Source: Bacillota bacterium (GTDB taxonomy: Bacteria > Bacillota_E > Sulfobacillia > Sulfobacillales > Sulfobacillaceae). Taken from it: a stretch of DNA of 11,124 nt. Numbering within the stretch: the first letter of the stretch is position 1; each line of letters starts with the position of its first letter. The notes below the pieces were generated by a model that ran no database searches, was not told where the DNA came from, and worked only from the letters and a program-made list of their open reading frames with translations. The stretch spans positions 1 to 11,124 of the forward strand of contig JAKAAL010000068.1 of NCBI GenBank assembly GCA_021802375.1, read 5' to 3'. Position numbers and translations under genes: made by a program. Shown piece after piece: positions 7,054-11,124 of this stretch.

Positions 7054-7440
7054 GGGCTTAGCCCGTTAGTCGAAAATTGGTGTAATCGACCTTGTAGAGA
7101 TTTTTATGTTGCGCGCCGCACGCCATCTTCCTCGAATGCCTAGCCAGATAATAAGAGATTCTGCACTTCCAAAGAGCGTTTTATCAACTTTGGAACATGC
7201 CGCTCAAGTCTTCACTAATTGGCGGGCATCTCACCCGGATCTTGACACTTAGTGTCAACCTACGGACTTCGAGGGGCCCGTCGTCGCCTACCCCGAAACT
7301 CCAGGCACATCGTCCTAGGGAAACATTCTCTCTAATATTCGCCCTAACCCATTTGGTGATAGTATCGACCCGAGATGGTCCCCTTTTCCTCAATCACACT
7401 GGTCCCCAATTCCTCGGCCATTCACAATAGTCTTTAGATA
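7054..7440. other. Gene-poor stretch with one strong palindrome
   Basis: I see no supported gene. Short open frames on both strands (7184-7393 minus, 7197-7430 plus) lie antisense to each other and resemble nothing I recognise. The only clear structure is the palindrome at 7242-7258. Confidence 0.4.
7242..7258. promoter_or_regulatory. Perfect palindrome TTGACACTTAGTGTCAA, operator-like
   Basis: Two 7-bp arms flank a 3-base centre, a size and symmetry typical of a dimeric repressor site (TetR, MarR or GntR type). The left arm includes a consensus -35 hexamer TTGACA, but no good -10 lies 16-18 bases downstream. No intact regulated gene follows, so it may be the relic of a lost promoter. Confidence 0.45.
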
Positions 7441-7499
7441 GTGATGCCTTGGAGCGTAAGCCGCCATCGACCTACCCTTCACCTCTACCAGAAGGACGG

Positions 7500-7734
7500 G
7501 CCGCGGTCGAGTCCCATGATTATCTTCATCACTTTGGGCCCCGGTCTATGCCCGGCGGAGGTGGTGAGTTCGGGGAGTGCTGATAGAGGGCCTCGAGCGC
7601 CTGTTGGCCGAAACTCGCATTTAGGCGCTAAGTTAAGGTTGGGTCCTTTGTACATGGGGGCTGGAGCACGTCTAAAATTACCGTCGGAATTTACTCAAAC
7701 TCTAGATCGTGTAATCACCGAAGATGTGCTCTGC
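7500..7734 (+). pseudogene. Possible heavily decayed aldehyde dehydrogenase segment upstream of the repeat
   Basis: The frame that leads into the conserved tail holds scattered matches to the aldehyde dehydrogenase in the right order near its end. KLR...GAGA (about 7630-7670) compares with KLRVEHYVGLAKGAGA of the intact gene, and RVITEDVL (about 7707-7730) with PVFHEEIF. At the DNA level GGAGC, GTC and TTACCG are shared around 7661-7682. Segments between these are missing relative to the intact gene. Further upstream (GPGL...VV.SG...AP) more than one placement is possible, so the left limit is uncertain. Confidence 0.35.
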
Positions 7735-7863
7735 GGAGGCTGTGGGCATAGCGGATATGGACGAGAGAAGGGACTTGAAGCCGCTTATTCATACGCAGGT
7801 TGAAAACGTCGCGGTATCACTAGAATACCGGTGGTTACCTAGGCTAAAGGCTTGAAGCTATTC
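7735..7863 (+). pseudogene. Diverged, frameshifted copy of the aldehyde dehydrogenase 3' end and flank
   Basis: The frame ending at 7803 gives GGCGHSGYGREKGLEA, matching GGYGHSGYGREKGLEA of the intact enzyme. A net 2-base deletion near 7782-7795 then shifts the frame, and the tail resumes as NVAVSLE (intact NIAVSLE). The original stop is lost (GAATAA to GAATAC). Similarity continues about 35 bases past the stop position (GGTTACCT.GGCTAA.GGCTTGAAGC.ATTC) and ends at about 7863, where the minus-strand membrane protein gene begins its 3' end. Most differences before the shift are silent, so the copy diverged under selection before it decayed. This is the right arm of the direct repeat with 2166-2297. 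Confidence 0.85.
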
Positions 7864-8652
7864 GAGAGGTTTATCATTTGCGATGCTTCTTCCTGGTGCA
7901 ATTCTTGTCGCGCGTCGATTGCCTGGCCATATAAAAACGGCCACCGTGAGTGCTCTTCCAACTGCCCCCGCTTCGATCCCTGCGTGCATGACCAGTGTGC
8001 CAAATATGGCCACGAGAATAATTTGAGCCGAGACCGTCGTCCAAAACATCATCCAGGTAAAGCCCCGGAGCAGTGTGGAGGTCCAAACGTGAAACCCGAT
8101 GGACAACAGGGATGCGCCACACACACGGAAAAAACCCAGGGGTGTTCCATGGATGTACTGCGTAATCCATAAAAATCCCAACAACCAGCCAAACAACACT
8201 AATCCTACTTCCAATGTTGCGTCGTACAAAATGACCGCTAATCGTTCTTTTAGAATCGGGGCGATCCGGATTGGCGCGACTGGACGGAAGATGCGATGTA
8301 GCACCACTTGCGCCGCATAAACGAATGCAATGGCTCTAAGGACGGCTTTGCCAACATCTTCCCACCATTGTCCCCATGGCACGGGTTGATGGTACAAGTA
8401 ATGGTTGATGATGGGGGTCGGTAGTCGAACCCAGGGAGCACTCAGTATCCCGATCGTGATGGACATCCCAAAAAACATCCACACCACACGTTTAGTCTGC
8501 GCTGTACGCACGGCTGCGTTTGCCGGGATAGCCTGATCGGCAATCTTTTGATTCAACGGGGTTAATACCTGAACACTTATCAGAGAACCCAAGGTCGCAA
8601 TAACCGCCCAGAGCACCTGGCTTGTCTGACTAAACACATCGATCACGTCCAT
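7858..8652 (-). CDS. Polytopic membrane protein of unknown function
   Basis: The 264-residue protein is strongly hydrophobic, with about six membrane segments (approximately 11-30, 56-72, 101-118, 147-164, 172-190 and 199-222) and perhaps a seventh at 227-243. A conserved-looking loop, PVAPIRIAPILKERLAVILYDATLEVG (126-150), lies between segments 3 and 4, reminiscent of cytoplasmic loops of small-conductance channel-like proteins, but I cannot assign a family. The ATG at 8652 has no clear ribosome binding site. Its stop lies inside the right edge of the aldehyde dehydrogenase repeat (7858-7860), so the last residues (about SIANDKPLE) may have been created by a junction and the native C-terminus lost. 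Length, hydrophobic pattern and codon use support a real gene. Confidence 0.65.
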   Translation of the reverse strand: MDVIDVFSQTSQVLWAVIATLGSLISVQVLTPLNQKIADQAIPANAAVRTAQTKRVVWMFFGMSITIGILSAPWVRLPTPIINHYLYHQPVPWGQWWEDVGKAVLRAIAFVYAAQVVLHRIFRPVAPIRIAPILKERLAVILYDATLEVGLVLFGWLLGFLWITQYIHGTPLGFFRVCGASLLSIGFHVWTSTLLRGFTWMMFWTTVSAQIILVAIFGTLVMHAGIEAGAVGRALTVAVFIWPGNRRATRIAPGRSIANDKPLE

Positions 8653-9058
8653 CGCAGATAGGTATAGGCATTAACATTGTGAACCTTATGCGCTATCTCC
8701 ACAGTAAGGCAACATTTACCAAAATTCACCGTGAAACCCGACTTTGTCGGCATGGGGGTATAAATCGCGTTACAAGCCAAGGAAGTGATTCGTTGAGATC
8801 GGATGCCCCATTTGCCGAGAAACCAAGGTTACTTTGAGTGTCTAACATGGTCGTGTGATTCCGCACGTGCTCGTGCATGTGCTTGCACCACTACTCGTTC
8901 CCGTGTTGTTACACTCCTCTGGGGTGGGTGAAGACCTCGATCCATGCTCATTCTCTTAATCGGGACCATGAGGCTAAGACAAAAATCTGAAAACTCCTCC
9001 GGCACCTCATCTCCCTCCCAGTGGCGAAGTGCAAAGGTTTAGATCACGTGCCGCCCAA
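8653..9058. other. Intergenic region without supported genes
   Basis: About 400 bases lie between two minus-strand genes. No open frame here is convincing. A run of nested palindromes (GCACGTGC at 8863-8870 followed by CGTGCATG and TTGCAC) forms a local cluster of GTGC/GCAC steps that could fold into competing hairpins. A short minus-strand frame, 39 codons ending HVRHSK, covers it but has no other support. Confidence 0.35.
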
Positions 9059-9301
9059 TCAACGTCGTCGAGTGCCCCGGGCGCGGTGATGCAATCGAAT
9101 GCGCTGACTTGCGAACCATCCCGTTATTGCGCCACCCAGGCCTACAAGAACGCCACTTAAAAAGCGCACAGGGGCACTGGCAGCGAGACCTGTGGAGATG
9201 GCACTGATGGCAATGAGGGCATTGAGTGTCCATACCCGTTGACGCAACGGCCATGAATTCCAGCGGTCCTGCTGACGACTTTTCCAGGTACGGGAAAGCA
9301 T
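9059..9301 (-). CDS. Small membrane protein (80 aa), unknown function
   Basis: ATG 9301 is preceded by AAGGAGATCCGAG, a near-ideal ribosome binding site at good spacing, which makes this short frame credible. The product begins with a basic, tryptophan-containing segment (MLSRTWKSRQQDRW), has two probable membrane helices (about 24-43 and 45-64, the second glycine-rich: SGVLVGLGGAITGW), and ends in a strongly basic tail (RLHHRARGTRRR). This resembles small two-helix membrane proteins with cytoplasmic basic ends, but I do not recognise a family. The overlapping minus-strand frame 9039-9254 and the plus frame from 9226 are shadows. Confidence 0.65.
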   Translation of the reverse strand: MLSRTWKSRQQDRWNSWPLRQRVWTLNALIAISAISTGLAASAPVRFLSGVLVGLGGAITGWFASQRIRLHHRARGTRRR

Positions 9302-9474
9302 CTCGGATCTCCTTCCTTTTTTCTTGGGTAAAGCCTCTTTCTCGTAACGTTACCGGGGTTATGGCGATGGTCTACGTTCGACAAACGACCTCACAAAGCC
9401 GACGAAAAGGTTACAGCCTTCTATGTAGAGTCTATCATTGTGGGGTAATTGAACAACAACCAAAAATCTCACTA

Positions 9475-9772
9475 TTATTCCGCATAGGACTTGAATGCCT
9501 TAAAGTAGCGGATACGCTCCTTCGCATCCGCCGTGTGTACGAATACTTTGCTCTTCCAGTGATTGAGAGCTTTGGCACTCTCCACCCATGCCACCATCGT
9601 AGCGACCGCATCAAAAAAACATTGATCTTCTGCGTGAATCGGCAACGTGTGACGGCTGTACTTCCGTGCAAACAGACGTTTGTCCTTGCGAGGCGATTTG
9701 TCCTTGCCGGGCGCGCTCTTGATCGGTGGGACATTCAGCTTCTTTTATATCGCGGTCCATCTCGTGAACCAT
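9475..9772 (-). pseudogene. Unrecognised basic protein with a frame break near its start
   Basis: A 89-codon minus-strand frame (9475-9744, tandem stops TAA TAG) has a clearly protein-like sequence but no ATG, GTG or TTG at its 5' end: KKLNVPPIKSAPGKDK, then RLFARKYSRHTLPIHAEDQC, DAVATMVAWVESAKALNHWK, HTADAKERIRYFKAFKSYAE. Just upstream, in the neighbouring frame, is MVHEMDRDIK; removing one A from the AAAA at about 9745-9750 joins the two as DIKKLNVPP, giving a protein of about 99 residues from ATG 9772. The front is lysine-rich and the back looks helical and amphipathic. I do not know the family. No ribosome binding site precedes 9772 or 9760, and thiolase sequence ends directly before it (about 9785), so the original 5' end may be gone. 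Confidence 0.5.
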
Positions 9773-9784
9773 CCAGCCCGTGCT

Positions 9785-9910
9785 AAGCGCCTGCAGGCTC
9801 GAACCGCATTGTCGATCCAACGTGACCCCAGGAACTGTTTCGGCAAGACCCGCTGAAAGCCAGGCATTGCGCCCGATGTTGGCACCTTGTTCACCCACCT
9901 GATCCACCGC
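9785..9910 (-). pseudogene. Internal thiolase fragment (active-site cysteine segment)
   Basis: About 42 codons on the minus strand match residues roughly 54-95 of an acetyl-CoA acetyltransferase/thiolase: VDQVGEQGANIGRNAWL, AETVPGVTLDRQCGSSLQAL. The CGSS cysteine (codon 9806-9808) is the acyl-carrying nucleophile of the family. Similarity starts abruptly at about 9910, next to the truncated CoA-transferase gene running the other way, and ends abruptly after LQAL, where normal family sequence (about 300 residues) is absent. A fragment of this length cannot be an enzyme. It could be a displaced piece of the same gene family as the thiolase start at 10971, since it begins almost exactly where that one leaves the window. 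Confidence 0.8.
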
Positions 9911-9911
9911 G

Positions 9912-10868
9912 CGCCAGGTTCAGAACGCCGTGGTTTTTAAAGCCAACAACCGCAATAAGTCGAGTGTGACCATCGACTTGAAAACCCACAAAGGACGGGA
10001 CCACGCCGTGACCTTATTGCAACACACCGATGTGGTGCTGGAAGGGTTTAGGCCCGGGGTCGCCGACCGTCTTGGCATTGGATTTGCCGTCGCCCACGCC
10101 GCCAACCCTCAAGTTATCTATTGTTCTCTGACTGGATATGGCCAAACGGGTCCCATGCGGGATTTAGCCGGACACGACATTAACTATATGGCAATGAGTG
10201 GGCTCCTGACGCAATGGAGCGATCACGAACACCGACCAGTCGTACCAAAAATCCAAATTGCGGATCTGGTGGGGGGTATTGTGGCCAGCGAAGCTATTTT
10301 GGCGGCATTGGTGGCACGCAATAAAACGGGTCAAGGACAGCACCTTGATGTGGCGATGGCTGATGCGATGGTAGGTCTTTTGAATACCCATATTCTGATC
10401 GAGGACCAAGACGGGTATCCGTACGGCGTGGAGCAACTCACGGGATCAGTAGTGTGCTATAACCTCTATCAGACCGCAGATCATCGCTACGTCTCGCTCG
10501 GGGCGTTAGAACCAAAATTTTGGCAAATGTTTTGTCAGGCCGTGGAACGTCCCGAATGGATTGCCCACCAATTTTCTGCAGCACACGAGGACAACCCGAT
10601 ATACCAGGCTATTCGTCGGTTATTTCTACAATGCGACTTAGAATTTTGGGCGACGATGGGTCGCCATGTCGATTGTTGTCTGCAACCCGTTTTGAATGTG
10701 GGGGAAGTCGCCATGGGTATTGCGCACGAACGCGATATGGTATTCGATCTTCCTACCGCCGGAGGGGGACGATTGCGGCAAGTCTCCACACACGCCGGAG
10801 GACATCCCACATCAGGCTCCGGACCGCGCTTCTTAGACCCCGCCCTTTCTCCCGATCCGTTGCGGTAA
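9912..10868 (+). CDS. CaiB/BaiF family CoA-transferase or alpha-methylacyl-CoA racemase-like protein, 5'-truncated
   Basis: The family's central part is intact: FKANNRNKSSVTIDLKTHKG, DVVLEGFRPGVADRLGIGF, NPQVIYCSLTGYGQTGP, AGHDINYMAMSGLL, GQGQHLDVAMADAMVGLL. Numbered from GTG 9930, His82 and Asp83 of AGHDINY and Asp145 of MADAM correspond to catalytic residues of racemase-type (Mcr/AMACR) and formyl-CoA-transferase-type members; the AGHDINY motif favours the racemase side. About 60 N-terminal residues with the nucleotide-binding region are missing: similarity begins near 9912 (RQVQNAVVFK), with no ribosome binding site, against the inverted thiolase fragment. After LRQVS (about 10786) the C-terminus stops resembling the family, while another frame reads PEDIPHQAP, so a second frame break is likely. 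The product is probably non-functional although catalytic residues survive. Its role would be CoA-ester metabolism alongside the following thiolase. Confidence 0.75.
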   Translation, partial: RQVQNAVVFKANNRNKSSVTIDLKTHKGRDHAVTLLQHTDVVLEGFRPGVADRLGIGFAVAHAANPQVIYCSLTGYGQTGPMRDLAGHDINYMAMSGLLTQWSDHEHRPVVPKIQIADLVGGIVASEAILAALVARNKTGQGQHLDVAMADAMVGLLNTHILIEDQDGYPYGVEQLTGSVVCYNLYQTADHRYVSLGALEPKFWQMFCQAVERPEWIAHQFSAAHEDNPIYQAIRRLFLQCDLEFWATMGRHVDCCLQPVLNVGEVAMGIAHERDMVFDLPTAGGGRLRQVSTHAGGHPTSGSGPRFLDPALSPDPLR

Positions 10869-10950
10869 GCCGCCTGTGATACACTAAGCGCAGATTGAGC
10901 AGTAGGGACAAGACGAAATTTATCGACTGCCCCACGTACCCATCGCTAAG

Positions 10951-10970
10951 GATGAGAGGAGATAACCGTA
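10951..10970 (+). promoter_or_regulatory. Ribosome binding site of the right-edge thiolase
   Basis: GAGAGGAGATAACCGTA precedes ATG 10971. The AGGAGA core lies about eight bases upstream and fixes the start despite the later frame breaks. The gap 10869-10950 holds no gene. Confidence 0.6.
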
Positions 10971-11124
10971 ATGCATGAAGCGGTGATTGTCGATGCCGTC
11001 CGCACTCCTTTGGGCCTCCGCAAAGTTTGGCGTTGACGCATCCGGTGGATTTGCTGGCCGGGTTACTACGCCAGCTGGTGGAAAAAACGGCATAGATAGT
11101 GAACGGGTTGACGATCTGATTGTG
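10971..11124 (+). pseudogene. Thiolase (acetyl-CoA acetyltransferase) start with two frame breaks, 3'-partial
   Basis: The first frame reads MHEAVIVDAVRTPLG, the classic thiolase N-terminus, and then hits TGA at 11034-11036. Adding one G at GCAAAGTTTGG (about 11021-11031) gives LRKGLALTHPVDLLAGLLRQLVEK, exactly as the family expects. A second single-base gain in the six-A run at 11082-11087 continues it as NGIDSERVDDLIV to the window edge. Thiolases join or cleave acyl-CoA in beta-oxidation or acetoacetyl-CoA synthesis. Position after the CoA-transferase/racemase gene on the same strand fits a lipid or acid catabolism operon. Two one-base losses within 154 bases, both in homopolymers, mean either a recent pseudogene or sequencing error. 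Confidence 0.75.

Noticed and set aside
8863..8887. GTGC/GCAC palindrome cluster as a possible origin or recombination site
   Set aside because: Only a short local cluster with no iteron spacing, AT-rich unwinding region or recombinase gene nearby.
9226..9786. 186-codon plus-strand open frame
   Set aside because: It runs antisense to the small membrane protein start, the hidden minus-strand frame and its junction. Its sequence is Arg/Ser/Leu-rich without a recognisable motif and has no ribosome binding site.
1..11124. CRISPR array, tRNA, rRNA or intact transposase
   Set aside because: No regularly spaced repeats, no cloverleaf-like sequence with recognisable TTCGA arm, no ribosomal core sequences and no DDE or HUH transposase motifs were seen by eye; very degraded transposase pieces in 2300-2430 or 8650-9050 cannot be excluded.

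Overview
The window reads as bacterial chromosome of moderate GC content, and it mixes intact genes with many broken ones. Strong AGGAGG-type ribosome binding sites, GTG starts, a DUF1540 protein and VapC/DUF433-type toxin-antitoxin remnants fit a Bacillota-like organism. An acidophilic or thermophilic Sulfobacillus-like lineage is my best guess, but the sequence alone cannot prove it.

Left part (1-2261): a P1-family peptidase, cut by the window edge, is followed 15 bp later by an intact NAD(P)-dependent aldehyde dehydrogenase; they form a plausible operon. From 2262 to 3248 there are remnants only: a frameshifted PIN-domain (VapC-like) toxin and the 3' end of an unrecognised, probably secreted, protein. 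A 16-bp stem-loop terminator at 3249-3291 separates the latter from a convergent lipoprotein gene that encodes a seven-repeat, Asp-box beta-propeller of the Ycf48 type.

Middle part (4482-7053): an intact DUF433 antitoxin-like gene abuts a DUF5615 toxin gene that is broken after about 25 residues. Next come a convergent gene with two cysteine-rich DUF1540 units, a weak hypothetical ORF, and a membrane-anchored GGDEF diguanylate cyclase with an intact GGEEF motif and I-site.

Right part (7054-11124): the last ~130 bp of the aldehyde dehydrogenase gene region (coding tail plus about 35 bp past the stop) reappears in diverged, frameshifted form at 7735-7863, so about 5.5 kb is bracketed by direct repeats. 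Beyond it lie a polytopic membrane protein, an 80-residue membrane protein with a perfect ribosome binding site, a reading frame without a start codon on the minus strand, a small internal thiolase fragment, and a CaiB/BaiF (racemase-like) gene lacking its first ~60 codons. The thiolase start at the right edge carries two single-base deletions. Aldehyde dehydrogenase, CoA-transferase/racemase and thiolase together point to acyl-CoA or fatty-acid-type catabolism, at least ancestrally.

I see no clear new multi-gene system. The striking property is a mosaic of truncations, frameshifts and junctions, best explained by an accessory region undergoing decay and rearrangement. Sequencing or assembly error at homopolymers is an alternative for some of the shifts.
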